This document shows, piece after piece, positions 35,830 through 48,420 of a DNA stretch of 64,000 nucleotides. Source of the DNA: Delphinus delphis (taxonomy: Eukaryota > Chordata > Mammalia > Artiodactyla > Delphinidae); contig NC_082694.2 of assembly GCF_949987515.2 (NCBI RefSeq), positions 45,904,451 to 45,968,450 on the forward strand, written 5' to 3'. Position 1 is the first letter of the stretch; the number at the start of each line of letters is the position of its first letter. Position numbers and translations under genes: made by a program. The notes beneath the pieces were generated by a model. It saw nothing but the letters and a program-made list of their open reading frames with translations. It made no database searches and was not told the origin of the DNA.

Positions 35830-36668
35830 TAGGGTTAGGGTTAGGGGACGGGGACGGTTTAGGGTCCAGGTGAGGGTACGACAACGCTTTAGGGGGAGCG
35901 TACGTGTGAGGGCGCGGGTTAGTGTTAGCGTACGGGTTAGGATTAGGGGACGGCTGAGGGTCAGGCTTCGGGGAAGGGTTAGGGTTAGGGTTCGGGCTAG
36001 GGTTAGGGTTAGGGGACGGGGACGGTTTAGGGTCCAGGTGAGGGTACGACTATGCTTTATGGGGAGCGTACGTGTGAGGGCGCGGGTTAGTGTTAGCGTA
36101 TGGGTTAGGATTAGGGGACGGGTGAGGGTCTGGCTTCGGGGAAGGTTTAGGGTTAGGGTTCGGGCTAGGGTTACGGTTAGGGAACGGGGACGGTTTATGG
36201 TCCAGGTGAGGGTACGACAACGCTTTAGGGGGAGCGTACGTGTGAGGGCGCGGGTTAGTGTTAGCGTACGGGTTAGGATTAGGGGACGGGTGAGGGTCAG
36301 GCTTCGGGGAAGGGTTAGGGTTAGGGTTCGGGCTAGGGTTACGGTTGGGGACGGGGACGGTTTAGGGTCCAGGTGAGGGTACGACAACGCTTTAGGGGAA
36401 GCGTACGTGTGAGGGCGCGGGTTAGTGTTAGCGTACGGGTTAGGATTAGGGGACGGCTGAGGGTCAGGCTTCGGGGAAGGGTTAGGGTTAGGGTTCGGGC
36501 TAGGGTTAGGGTTAGGGGACGGGGACTGTTTAGGGTCCAGGTGAGGGTACGACAACGCTTTAGGGGGAGCGTACGTGTGAGGGCGCGGGTTAGTGTTAGC
36601 GTACGGGTTAGGATTAGGGGACGGGTGAGGGTCAGGCTTCGGGGAAGTGTTAGGGTTAGGGTTCGGGC
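35830..36668 (+). repeat. 839-bp five-monomer duplication, copy 1
   Basis: The GACTATGCTTTATGG variant at 36,048 and the 1-bp-short GTTGGGGACGG at 36,344 recur at 36,887 and 37,183, both at an offset of 839 (five monomers minus the 1-bp deletion). The GGGGACTGTTTAGG variant follows in both. Boundaries are approximate. Confidence 0.7.
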
Positions 36669-37507
36669 TAGGGTTAGAGTTAGGGGACGGGGACGGTTTA
36701 GGGTCCAGGTGCGGGTACGACAACGCTTTAGGGGGAGCGTACGTGTGAGGGCGCGGGTTAGTGTTAGCGTACGGGTTAGGATTAGGGGACGGCTGAGGGT
36801 CAGGCTTCGAGGAAGGGTTAGGGTTAGGGTTCGGGCTAGGGTTAGGGTTAGGGGACGGGGACGGTTTAGGGTCCAGGTGAGGGTACGACTATGCTTTATG
36901 GGGAGCGTACGTGTGAGGGCGCGGGTTAGTGTTAGCGTATGGGTTAGGATTAGGGGACGGGTGAGGGTCTGGCTTCGGGGAAGGTTTAGGGTTAGGGTTC
37001 GGGCTAGGGTTACGGTTAGGGAACGGGGACGGTTTATGGTCCAGGTGAGGGTACGACAACGCTTTAGGGGGAGCGTACGTGTGAGGGCGCGGGTTAGTGT
37101 TAGCGTACGGGTTAGGATTAGGGGACGGGTGAGGGTCAGGCTTCGGGGAAGGGTTAGGGTTAGGGTTCGGGCTAGGGTTACGGTTGGGGACGGGGACGGT
37201 TTAGGGTCCAGGTGAGGGTACGACAACGCTTTAGGGGAAGCGTACGTGTGAGGGCGCGGGTTAGTGTTAGCGTACGGGTTAGGATTAGGGGACGGCTGAG
37301 GGTCAGGCTTCGGGGAAGGGTTAGGGTTAGGGTTCGGGCTAGGGTTAGGGTTAGGGGACGGGGACTGTTTAGGGTCCAGGTGAGGGTACGACAACGCTTT
37401 AGGGGGAGCGTACGTGTGAGGGCGCGGGTTAGTGTTAGCGTACGGGTTAGGATTAGGGGACGGCTGAGGTTCAGGCTTCGGGGAAGGGTTAGGGTTAGGG
37501 TTCGGGC
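36669..37507 (+). repeat. 839-bp five-monomer duplication, copy 2
   Basis: This is the adjacent copy, with private substitutions such as CTTCGAGGAAGG near 36,807. Its downstream side merges into the six-monomer higher-order repeat, whose first GACTATGC monomer is the one at 36,887. Confidence 0.7.
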
Positions 37508-39741
37508 TAGGGTTAGGGTTAGGGGACGGGGACGGTTTAGGGTCCAGGTGAGGGTACGACAACGCTTTAGGGGGAGCATACGTGTGAGGGCGCGGGTTAG
37601 TGTTAGCGTACGGGTTAGGATTAGGGGACGGGTGAGGGTCAGGCTTCGGGGAAGCGTTAGGGTTAGGGTTCGGGCTAGGGTTAGGGGACGGGGACGGGGA
37701 CGGTTTAGGGTCCAGGTGAGGGTACGACAACGCTTTAGGAGGAGCGTACGTGTGAGGGCGCGGGTTAGTGTTAGCGTACGGGTTAGGATTAGGGGACGGC
37801 TGAGGGTCAGGCTTCGGGGAAGGGTTAGGGTTAGGGTTCGGGCTAGGGTTAGGTTTAGGGGACGGGGACGGTTTAGGGTCCAGGTGAGGGTACGACAACG
37901 CTTTACGGGGAGCGTACGTGAGAGGGCGCAGGTTAGTGTTAGCGTACGGGTTAGGATTAGGGGACGGGTGAGTGTCAGGCTTCGGGAAAGGGTTAGGGTT
38001 AGGGTTCGGGCTAGGGTTAGGGTTAGGGGACGGGGACGGTTTAGGGTCCAGGTGAGGGTACGACAACGTTTTAGGGGGAGGGTACATGTGAGGGCGCGGG
38101 TTAGTGTTAGCGTACGTGTTAGGATTAGGGGACGGGTGAGGGTCAGGCTTCGGGGAAGGGTTAGGGTTAGGGTTCGGGCTAGGGTTAGGGTTAGGGGACG
38201 GGGACGGTTTAGGGTCCAGGTGAGGGTACGACAACGCTTTAGGGGGAGCATACGTGTGAGGGCGCGGGTTAGTGTTAGCGTACGGGTTAGGATTAGGGGA
38301 CGGGTGGGGGTCAGGCTTCGGGGAAGGGTTAGGGTTAGGGTTCGGGCTAGGGTTAGGGTTAGGGGACGGGGACGGTTTAGGGTCCAGGTGAGGGTACGAC
38401 AACGCTTTCGGGGGAGCGTACGTGTGAGGGCGCGGGTTAGTGTTAGCGTACGGGTTAGGATTAGGGGACGGCTGAGGTTCAGGCTTCGGGGAAGGGTTAG
38501 GGTTAGGGTTCGGGCTAGGGTTAGGGTTAGGGGACGGGGACGGTTTAGGGTCCAGGTGAGGGTACGACAACGCTTTAGGGGGAGCGTACGTGTGAGGGCG
38601 CGGGTTAGTGTTAGCGTACGGGTTAGGATTAGGGGACGGCTGAGGGTCAGGCTTCTGGGAAGGGTTACGGTTAGGGTTCGGGCTAGGGTTAGGTTTAGGG
38701 GACGGGGACGGTTTAGGGTCCAGGTGAGGGTACGACAACGCTTTACGGGGAGCGTACGTGAGAGGGCGCAGGTTAGTGTTAGCGTACGGGTTAGGATTAG
38801 GGGACGGGTGAGTGTCAGGCTTCGGGAAAGGGTTAGGGTTAGGGTTCGGGCTAGGGTTAGGGTTAGGGGACGGGGACGGTTTAGGGTCCAGGTGAGGGTA
38901 CGACAACGTTTTAGGGGGAGGGTACATGTGAGGGCGCGGGTTAGTGTTAGCGTACGTGTTAGGATTAGGGGACGGGTGAGGGTCAGGCTTCGGGGAAGGG
39001 TTAGGGTTAGGGTTCGGGCTAGGGTTAGGGTTAGGGGACGGGGACGGTTTAGGGTCCAGGTGAGGGTACGACAACGCTTTAGGGGGAGCATACGTGTGAG
39101 GGCGCGGGTTAGTGTTAGCGTACGGGTTAGGATTAGGGGACGGGTGGGGGTCAGGCTTCGGAGAAGGGTTAGGGTTAGGGTTCGGGCTAGGGTTAGGGTT
39201 AGGGGACGGGGACGGTTTAGGGTCCAGGTGAGGGTACGACAACGCTTTAGGGGGAGCGTACGTGTGAGGGCGCGGGTTAGTGTTAGGGTACGGGTTAGGA
39301 TTAGGGGACGGCTGAGGTTCAGGCTTCGGGGAAGGGTTAGGGTTAGGGTTCGGGCTAGGGTTAGGGTTAGGGGACGGGGACGGTTTAGGGTCCAGGTGAG
39401 GGTACGACAACGCTTTAGGGGGAGCGTACGTGTGAGGGCGCGGGTTAGTGTTAGCGTACGGGTTAGGATTAGGGGACGGGTGAGGGTCAGGCTTCGGGGA
39501 AGGGTTAGGGTTAGGGTTCGGGCTAGGGTTAGGGGACGGGGACGGGGACGGTTTAGGGTCCAGGTGAGGGTACGACAACGCTTTAGGGGGAGCGTACGTG
39601 TGAGGGCGCGGGTTAGTGTTAGCGTACGGGTTAGGATTAGGGGACGGCTGAGGGTCAGGCTTCGGGGAAGGGTTAGGGTTAGGGTTCGGGCTAGGGTTAG
39701 GGTTAGGGGACGGGGACGGTTTAGGGTCCAGGTGAGGGTAC
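36887..39741 (+). repeat. Higher-order repeat, 17-monomer version (2,855 bp)
   Basis: This runs from one GACTATGC monomer landmark to the next and is one monomer and one base shorter than the 3,024-bp unit that follows. GGACGG triplets lie at 37,686 and 39,534 (11 monomers apart, not 12). The TTTACGGGG variant is at 37,901 and 38,741 (five monomers apart, not six). One six-monomer sub-unit has therefore lost a monomer, the one that should carry the GGACGG triplet. Confidence 0.8.
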
Positions 39742-42700
39742 GACTATGCTTTATGGGGAGCGTACGTGTGAGGGCGCGGGTTAGTGTTAGCGTATGGGTT
39801 AGGATTAGGGGACGGGTGAGGGTCTGGCTTCGGGGAAGGTTTAGGGTTAGGGTTCGGGCTAGGGTTACGGTTAGGGAACGGGGACGGTTTATGGTCCAGG
39901 TGAGGGTACGACAACGCTTTAGGGGGAGCGTACGTGTGAGGGCGCGGGTTAGTGTTAGCGTACGGGTTAGGATTAGGGGACGGGTGAGGGTCAGGCTTCG
40001 GGGAAGGGTTAGGGTTAGGGTTCGGGCTAGGGTTAGGGTTAGGGGACGGGGACGGTTTAGGGTCCAGGTGAGGGTACGACAACGCTTTAGGGGAAGCGTA
40101 CGTGTGAGGGCGCGGGTTAGTGTTAGCGTACGGGTTAGGATTAGGGGACGGCTGAGGGTCAGGCTTCGGGGAAGGGTTAGGGTTAGGGTTCGGGCTAGGG
40201 TTAGGGTTAGGGGACGGGGACTGTTTAGGGTCCAGGTGAGGGTACGACAACGCTTTCGGGGGAGCGTACGTGTGAGGGCGCGGGTTAGTGTTAGCGTACG
40301 GGTTAGGATTAGGGGACGGCTGAGGTTCAGGCTTCGGGGAAGGGTTAGGGTTAGGGTTCGGGCTAGGGTTAGGGTTAGGGGACGGGGACGGTTTAGGGTC
40401 CAGGTGAGGGTACGACAACGCTTTAGGGGGAGCATACGTGTGAGGGCGCGGGTTAGTGTTAGCGTACGGGTTAGGATTAGGGGACGGGTGAGGGTCAGGC
40501 TTCGGGGAAGCGTTAGGGTTAGGGTTCGGGCTAGGGTTAGGGGACGGGGACGGGGACGGTTTAGGGTCCAGGTGAGGGTACGACAACGCTTTAGGGGGAG
40601 CGTACGTGTGAGGGCGCGGGTTAGTGTTAGCGTACGGGTTAGGATTAGGGGACGGCTGAGGGTCAGGCTTCGGGGAAGGGTTAGGGTTAGGGTTCGGGCT
40701 AGGGTTAGGTTTAGGGGACGGGGACGGTTTAGGGTCCAGGTGAGGGTACGACAACGCTTTACGGGGAGCGTACGTGAGAGGGCGCAGGTTAGTGTTAGCG
40801 TACGGGTTAGGATTAGGGGACGGGTGAGTGTCAGGCTTCGGGAAAGGGTTAGGGTTAGGGTTCGGGCTAGGGTTAGGGTTAGGGGACGGGGACGGTTTAG
40901 GGTCCAGGTGAGGGTACGACAACGTTTTAGGGGGAGGGTACATGTGAGGGCGCGGGTTAGTGTTAGCGTACGTGTTAGGATTAGGGGACGGGTGAGGGTC
41001 AGGCTTCGGGGAAGGGTTAGGGTTAGGGTTCGGGCTAGGGTTAGGGTTAGGGGACGGGGACGGTTTAGGGTCCAGGTGAGGGTACGACAACGCTTTAGGG
41101 GGAGCATACGTGTGAGGGCGCGGGTTAGTGTTAGCGTACGGGTTAGGATTAGGGGACGGGTGGGGGTCAGGCTTCGGGGAAGGGTTAGGGTTAGGGTTCG
41201 GGCTAGGGTTAGGGTTAGGGGACGGGGACGGTTTAGGGTCCAGGTGAGGGTACGACAACGCTTTAGGGGGAGCGTACGTGTGAGGGCGCGGGTTAGTGTT
41301 AGCGTACGGGTTAGGATTAGGGGACGGCTGAGGTTCAGGCTTCGGGGAAGGGTTAGGGTTAGGGTTCGGGCTAGGGTTAGGGTTAGGGGACGGGGACGGT
41401 TTAGGGTCCAGGTGAGGGTACGACAACGCTTTAGGGGGAGCGTACGTGTGAGGGCGCGGGTTAGTGTTAGCGTACGGGTTAGGATTAGGGGACGGGTGAG
41501 GGTCAGGCTTCGGGGAAGGGTTAGGGTTAGGGTTCGGGCTAGGGTTAGGGGACGGGGACGGGGACGGTTTAGGGTCCAGGTGAGGGTACGACAACGCTTT
41601 AGGGGGAGCGTACGTGTGAGGGCGCGGGTTAGTGTTAGCGTACGGGTTAGGATTAGGGGACGGCTGAGGGTCAGGCTTCGGGGAAGGGTTAGGGTGAGGG
41701 TTCGGGCTAGGGTTAGGGTTAGGGGACGGGGACGGTTTAGGGTCCAGGTGAGGGTACGACAACGCTTTACGGGGAGCGTACGTGAGAGGGCGCAGGTTAG
41801 TGTTAGCGTACGGGTTAGGATTAGGGGACGGGTGAGTGTCAGGCTTCGGGAAAGGGTTAGGGTTAGGGTTCGGGCTAGGGTTAGGGTTAGGGGACGGGGA
41901 CGGTTTAGGGTCCAGGTGAGGGTACGACAACGTTTTAGGGGGAGGGTACATGTGAGGGCGCGGGTTAGTGTTAGCGTACGTGTTAGGATTAGGGGACGGG
42001 TGAGGGTCAGGCTTCGGGGAAGGGTTAGGGTTAGGGTTCGGGCTAGGGTTAGGGTTAGGGGACGGGGACGGTTTAGGGTCCAGGTGAGGGTACGACAACG
42101 CTTTAGGGGGAGCATACGTGTGAGGGCGCGGGTTAGTGTTAGCGTACGGGTTAGGATTAGGGGACGGGTGGGGGTCAGGCTTCGGAGAAGGGTTAGGGTT
42201 AGGGTTCGGGCTAGGGTTAGGGTTAGGGGACGGGGACGGTTTAGGGTCCAGGTGAGGGTACGACAACGCTTTAGGGGGAGCGTACGTGTGAGGGCGCGGG
42301 TTAGTGTTAGGGTACGGGTTAGGATTAGGGGACGGCTGAGGTTCAGGCTTCGGGGAAGGGTTAGGGTTAGGGTTCGGGCTAGGGTTAGGGTTAGGGGACG
42401 GGGACGGTTTAGGGTCCAGGTGAGGGTACGACAACGCTTTAGGGGGAGCGTACGTGTGAGGGCGCGGGTTAGTGTTAGCGTACGGGTTAGGATTAGGGGA
42501 CGGGTGAGGGTCAGGCTTCGGGGAAGGGTTAGGGTTAGGGTTCGGGCTAGGGTTAGGGGACGGGGACGGGGACGGTTTAGGGTCCAGGTGAGGGTACGAC
42601 AACGCTTTAGGGGGAGCGTACGTGTGAGGGCGCGGGTTAGTGTTAGCGTACGGGTTAGGATTAGGGGACGGCTGAGGGTCAGGCTTCGGGGAAGGGTTAG

Positions 42701-44573
42701 GGTTAGGGTTCGGGCTAGGGTTAGGGTTAGGGGACGGGGACGGTTTAGGGTCCAGGTGAGGGTACGACTATGCTTTATGGGGAGCGTACGTGTGAGGGCG
42801 CGGGTTAGTGTTAGCGTATGGGTTAGGATTAGGGGACGGGTGAGGGTCTGGCTTCGGGGAAGGTTTAGGGTTAGGGTTCGGGCTAGGGTTACGGTTAGGG
42901 AACGGGGACGGTTTATGGTCCAGGTGAGGGTACGACAACGCTTTAGGGGGAGCGTACGTGTGAGGGCGCGGGTTAGTGTTAGCGTACGGGTTAGGATTAG
43001 GGGACGGGTGAGGGTCAGGCTTCGGGGAAGGGTTAGGGTTAGGGTTCGGGCTAGGGTTAGGGTTAGGGGACGGGGACGGTTTAGGGTCCAGGTGAGGGTA
43101 CGACAACGCTTTAGGGGAAGCGTACGTGTGAGGGCGCGGGTTAGTGTTAGCGTACGGGTTAGGATTAGGGGACGGCTGAGGGTCAGGCTTCGGGGAAGGG
43201 TTAGGGTTAGGGTTCGGGCTAGGGTTAGGGTTAGGGGACGGGGACTGTTTAGGGTCCAGGTGAGGGTACGACAACGCTTTCGGGGGAGCGTACGTGTGAG
43301 GGCGCGGGTTAGTGTTAGCGTACGGGTTAGGATTAGGGGACGGCTGAGGTTCAGGCTTCGGGGAAGGGTTAGGGTTAGGGTTCGGGCTAGGGTTAGGGTT
43401 AGGGGACGGGGACGGTTTAGGGTCCAGGTGAGGGTACGACAACGCTTTAGGGGGAGCATACGTGTGAGGGCGCGGGTTAGTGTTAGCGTACGGGTTAGGA
43501 TTAGGGGACGGGTGAGGGTCAGGCTTCGGGGAAGCGTTAGGGTTAGGGTTCGGGCTAGGGTTAGGGGACGGGGACGGGGACGGTTTAGGGTCCAGGTGAG
43601 GGTACGACAACGCTTTAGGGGGAGCGTACGTGTGAGGGCGCGGGTTAGTGTTAGCGTACGGGTTAGGATTAGGGGACGGCTGAGGGTCAGGCTTCGGGGA
43701 AGGGTTAGGGTTAGGGTTCGGGCTAGGGTTAGGTTTAGGGGACGGGGACGGTTTAGGGTCCAGGTGAGGGTACGACAACGCTTTACGGGGAGCGTACGTG
43801 AGAGGGCGCAGGTTAGTGTTAGCGTACGGGTTAGGATTAGGGGACGGGTGAGTGTCAGGCTTCGGGAAAGGGTTAGGGTTAGGGTTCGGGCTAGGGTTAG
43901 GGTTAGGGGACGGGGACGGTTTAGGGTCCAGGTGAGGGTACGACAACGTTTTAGGGGGAGGGTACATGTGAGGGCGCGGGTTAGTGTTAGCGTACGTGTT
44001 AGGATTAGGGGACGGGTGAGGGTCAGGCTTCGGGGAAGGGTTAGGGTTAGGGTTCGGGCTAGGGTTAGGGTTAGGGGACGGGGACGGTTTAGGGTCCAGG
44101 TGAGGGTACGACAACGCTTTAGGGGGAGCATACGTGTGAGGGCGCGGGTTAGTGTTAGCGTACGGGTTAGGATTAGGGGACGGGTGGGGGTCAGGCTTCG
44201 GGGAAGGGTTAGGGTTAGGGTTCGGGCTAGGGTTAGGGTTAGGGGACGGGGACGGTTTAGGGTCCAGGTGAGGGTACGACAACGCTTTAGGGGGAGCGTA
44301 CGTGTGAGGGCGCGGGTTAGTGTTAGCGTACGGGTTAGGATTAGGGGACGGCTGAGGTTCAGGCTTCGGGGAAGGGTTAGGGTTAGGGTTCGGGCTAGGG
44401 TTAGGGTTAGGGGACGGGGACGGTTTAGGGTCCAGGTGAGGGTACGACAACGCTTTAGGGGGAGCGTACGTGTGAGGGCGCGGGTTAGTGTTAGCGTACG
44501 GGTTAGGATTAGGGGACGGGTGAGGGTCAGGCTTCGGGGAAGGGTTAGGGTTAGGGTTCGGGCTAGGGTTAGG
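39534..44573 (+). repeat. Six-monomer higher-order repeat, five consecutive 1,008-bp units
   Basis: A diagnostic triplet, GGACGG three times in place of GTTAGG plus two GGACGG, starts at 39,534, 40,542, 41,550, 42,558, 43,566 and 44,574. Every interval is exactly 1,008 bp, or six monomers. Other subtype markers (GAGGTTCAGG, GTGAGAGGGCG, GGTACATGTG, AGCATACG, GGGTGGGGGTC) fall in a constant order between triplets, so this is a true higher-order repeat. The regular pattern ends shortly after 45.1 kb. Confidence 0.92.
39742..42765 (+). repeat. Higher-order repeat, full 18-monomer unit (3,024 bp)
   Basis: This spans exactly 18 x 168 bp between GACTATGC landmarks at 39,742 and 42,766. It consists of three six-monomer sub-units that differ at one equivalent position: TTTATGGGG in the first and TTTACGGGG in the other two (40,757 and 41,765). 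The next unit repeats this order (42,773, then 43,781 and 44,789). The 10,314-bp duplication carries a further copy at 53,080 and a chimeric one beginning near 50,056. Confidence 0.85.
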
Positions 44574-46590
44574 GGACGGGGACGGGGACGGTTTAGGGTC
44601 CAGGTGAGGGTACGACAACGCTTTAGGGGGAGCGTACGTGTGAGGGCGCGGGTTAGTGTTAGCGTACGGGTTAGGATTAGGGGACGGCTGAGGGTCAGGC
44701 TTCGGGGAAGGGTTAGGGTGAGGGTTCGGGCTAGGGTTAGGGTTAGGGGACGGGGACGGTTTAGGGTCCAGGTGAGGGTACGACAACGCTTTACGGGGAG
44801 CGTACGTGAGAGGGCGCAGGTTAGTGTTAGCGTACGGGTTAGGATTAGGGGACGGGTGAGTGTCAGGCTTCGGGAAAGGGTTAGGGTTAGGGTTCGGGCT
44901 AGGGTTAGGGTTAGGGGACGGGGACGGTTTAGGGTCCAGGTGAGGGTACGACAACGTTTTAGGGGGAGGGTACATGTGAGGGCGCGGGTTAGTGTTAGCG
45001 TACGTGTTAGGATTAGGGGACGGGTGAGGGTCAGGCTTCGGGGAAGGGTTAGGGTTAGGGTTCGGGCTAGGGTTAGGGTTAGGGGACGGGGACGGTTTAG
45101 GGTCCAGGTGAGGGTACGACAACGCTTTAGGGGGAGCATACGTGTGAGGGCGCGGGTTAGTGTTAGCGTACGGGTTAGGATTAGGGGACGGGTGGGGGTC
45201 AGGCTTCGGGGAAGGTTTAGGGTTAGGGTTCGGGCTAGGGTTAGGGTTAGGGGACGGGGACGGTTTAGGGTCCAGGTGAGGGTACGACAACGCTTTAGGG
45301 GGAGCGCACGTGTGAGGGCGCGGGTTAGTGTTAGCGTACGGGTTAGGATTAGGGGACGGCTGGGGGTCAGGCTTCGGGGAAGGGTTAGGGTTAGGGTTCG
45401 GGCTAGGGTTAGGGTTAGTGGACGGGGACGGTTTAGGGTCCAGGTGAGGGTACGACAACGCTTTAGGGGTTAGCGTACGTGTGAGGGCGCGGGTTAGTGT
45501 TAGCGTACGGGTTAGGATTAGGGAACGGGTGGGGGTCAGGCTTCAGGGAAGGGTTAGGTTTAGGGTTCGGGCTAGGGTTAGGGTTAGGGGACGGGGACGG
45601 TTTAGGGTCCAGGTGAGTGTACGACAACACTTTAGGGGGAGCATACGTGTGAGGGCGCGGGTTAGTGTTAGCGTACGGGTTAGGATTAGGGGACGGCTGA
45701 GGGTCAGGCTTCGGGGAAGGGTTAGGGTTAGGGTTCGGGCTAGGGTTAGGGTTAGGGGACGGGGACGGTTTAGGGTCCAGGTGAGGGTACGACAACGCTT
45801 TAGGGGGAGCGTACGTGTGAGGGCGTGGGTTAGTGTTAGCGTACGGGTTAGGATTAGGGGACGGGTGAGGGTCAGGCTTCGGGGAAGGGTTAGGGTTAGG
45901 GTTCGGGCTAGGGTTAGGGTTAGGGGACGGGGACGGTTTAGGGTCCAGGTGAGGGTACGACAACGCTTTAGGGGGAGCGTACGTGTGAGGGTGCGGGTTA
46001 GTGTTAGCGTACGGGTTAGGATTAGGGGACGGCTGAGGGTCAGGCTTCGGGGAAGGGTTAGGATTAGGGTTCGGGCTAGGGTTAGGGTTAGGGGACGGGG
46101 ACGGTTTATGGTCCAGGTGAGGGTACGACAACGCTTTAGGGGGAGCGTACGTGTGAGGGCGCGGGTTAGTGATAGCGTACGGGTTAGGATTAGGACACGG
46201 CTGAGGGTCAGGCTTCGGGGAAGGGTTAGGGTTAGGGTTCGGGCTAGGGTTAGGGTTAGGGGACGGGGACGGTTTAGGGTCCAGGTGAGGGTACGACAAC
46301 GCTTTAGGGGGAGCGTACGTGTGAGGGCGCGGGTTAGTGTTAGCGTACGGGTTAGGATTAGGGGACGGCTGAGGGTCAGGCTTCGGGGAAGGGTTAGGGT
46401 TAGGGTTCGGGCTAGGGTTAGGGTTAGGGGACGGGGACGGTTTAGGGTCCAGGTGAGGGTACGACAAAGCTTTAGGGGGAGCGTACGTGTGAGGGCGCGG
46501 GTTAGTGTTAGCGTACGGGTTAGGATAAGGACACGGGTGAGGGTCAGGCTTCGGGGAAGGGTTAGGGTTAGGGTTCGGGCTAGGGTTAGG

Positions 46591-46734
46591 GTTAGGGGAC
46601 GGGCACGGTTTAGGGTCAAGGTGAAGGTACGACAACGCTTTAGGGGGAGCGTACGTGTGAGGGCGCGGGTTAGAGTTAGCGTACGGGTTAGGATTTAAGG
46701 AAGGGTTAGGGTTAGGGTTCGGGCTAGGGTTAGG
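46591..46734 (+). repeat. 144-bp monomer, second occurrence
   Basis: It has the same ATTTAA junction (46,693-46,698) and the same GTCAAG/GTGAAG changes as the monomer at 35,024, plus GGGCACGG near 46,600. It lies in copy 1 of the 10,314-bp duplication. Confidence 0.9.
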
Positions 46735-47910
46735 GTTAGGGGACGGGGACGGTTTAGGGTCCAGGTGAGGGTACGACAACGCTTTAGGGGGAGCGTACGT
46801 GTGAGGGCGCGGGTTAGTGTTAGCGTACGGGTTAGGATTAGGGGACGGGTGAGGGTCAGGCTTCGGGGAAGTGTTAGGGTTAGGGTTCGGGCTAGGGTTA
46901 GAGTTAGGGGACGGGGACGGTTTAGGGTCCAGGTGAGGGTATGACAACGCTTTAGGGGGAGCGTACGTGTGAGGGCGTGGGTTAGTGTTAGCGTACGGGT
47001 TAGGATTAGGGGACGGCTGAGGGTCAGGCTTCGGGGAAGGGTTAGGGTTAGGGTTCGGGCTAGGGTTAGGGTTAGGGGACGGGGACGGTTTAGGGTCCAG
47101 GTGAGGGTACGACAATGATTTAGGGGGAGCGTTCGTGTGAGGGCGCGGGTTAGTGTTAGCGTACGGGTTAGGATTAGGGGACGGCTGAGGGTCAGGCTTC
47201 GGGGAAGGGTTAGGGTTATGGTTCGGGCTAGGGTTAGGGTTAGGGGACGGGGACGGTTTAGGGTCCAGGTGAGGGTACGACAACGCTTTAGGGGGAGCGT
47301 ACGTGTGAGGGCGCGGGTTCGTGTTAGCGTACGGGTTAGGATTAGGGGACGGGTGAGGGTCAGGCTTCGGGGAAGGGTTAGGTTTAGGGTTCGGGCTAGG
47401 GTTAGGGTTAGGGGACGGTGACGGTTTAGGGTCCAGGTGAGGGTACGACAAAGCTTTAGGGGGAGCGTACGTGTGAGGGCGCGGGTTAGTGTTAGCGTAC
47501 GGGTTAGGATTATGGGACGGCTGAGGGTCAGGCTTCGGGGAAGGGTTAGGGTTAGGGTTCGGGCTAGGGTTAGGGTTATGGGACGGGGACGGTTTAGGGT
47601 CCAGGTGAGGGTACGACAACGCTTTAGGGGGAGCGTACGTGTGAGGGCGCGGGTTAGTGTTAGCGTACGGGTTAGGATTAGGGGACGGCTGTGGGTCAGG
47701 CTTCGGGGAAGGGTTAGGGTTAGGGTTCGGGCTAGGGTTAGGGTTAGGGGACGGGGACGGTTTAGGGTCCAGGTGAGGGTACGACAACGCTTTAGGGGGA
47801 GCGTATGTGTGAGGGCGCGGGTTAGTGTTAGCGTACGGGTTAGGATTAGGGGACGGGTGAGGGTCAGGCTTCGGGGAAGGGTTAGGTTTAGGGTTCGGGC
47901 TAGGGTTAGT

Positions 47911-48084
47911 GTTAGGGGACGGGGACGGTTTAGGGTCCAGGTGAGGGTACGACAACGCTTTAGGGGGAGCGTACGTGTGAGGGCGCGGGTTAGTGTTAGC
48001 GTACGGGTTAGGATTAGGGGACGGGTGAGGGTCAGGCTTCGGGGAAGGGTTAGGTTTAGGGTTCGGGCTAGGGTTAGGGTTAGG
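47911..48084 (+). repeat. 174-bp monomer with one extra GTTAGG
   Basis: After hexamer 27 (GCTAGG at 48,067) there are three exact GTTAGG blocks before GGACGG instead of two. One hexamer has been gained. This is among the longest pure telomere runs in the window. Confidence 0.9.
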
Positions 48085-48420
48085 GTTAGGGGACGGGGAC
48101 GGTTTAGGGTCCAGGTGAGGGTACGACAAAGCTTTAGGGGGAGCGTACGTGTGAGGTCGCGGGTTAGTGTTAGCGTACGGGTTAGGATTAGGGGACGGCT
48201 GAGGGTCAGGCTTCGGGGAAGGGTTAGGGTTAGGGTTCGGGCTAGGGTTAGGGTTAGGGGACGGGGACGGTTTAGGGTCCAGGTGACGGTACGACAACGC
48301 TTTAGGGGGAGCGTACGTGTGAGGGCGCGGGTTAGTGTTAGCGTACGGGTTAGGATTAGGGGACGGGTGAAGGTCAGGCTTCGGGGAAGGGTTAGGTTTA
48401 GGGTTCGGGCTAGGGTTAGG

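Noticed and set aside
31517..35884. A 1,455-codon - strand Pro-Asn-Ser-rich frame resembling cell-wall or mucin-like proteins
   Set aside because: CCTAAC repeats translate as Pro-Asn. The composition comes from the satellite, and every other part of the array gives the same peptide.
37178..45139. A 2,653-codon - strand frame rich in Thr-Leu-Arg
   Set aside because: This is the reverse complement of the same hexamers (CTAACC read as Leu-Thr). It stays open because 168 is a multiple of 3 and it ends where 1-bp deletions shift the frame.
37212..45473. A 2,753-codon open frame on the + strand as a giant arginine-rich protein gene
   Set aside because: It is the monomer consensus read in the AGG-GTT frame. 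The same interval is also open on the - strand, there is no start context, no domain and no unique sequence, and related copies are broken by 1-bp deletions.
48073..48090. A true terminal telomere or a chromosome end
   Set aside because: The longest pure runs I found are about three GTTAGG units, and the satellite continues on both sides.
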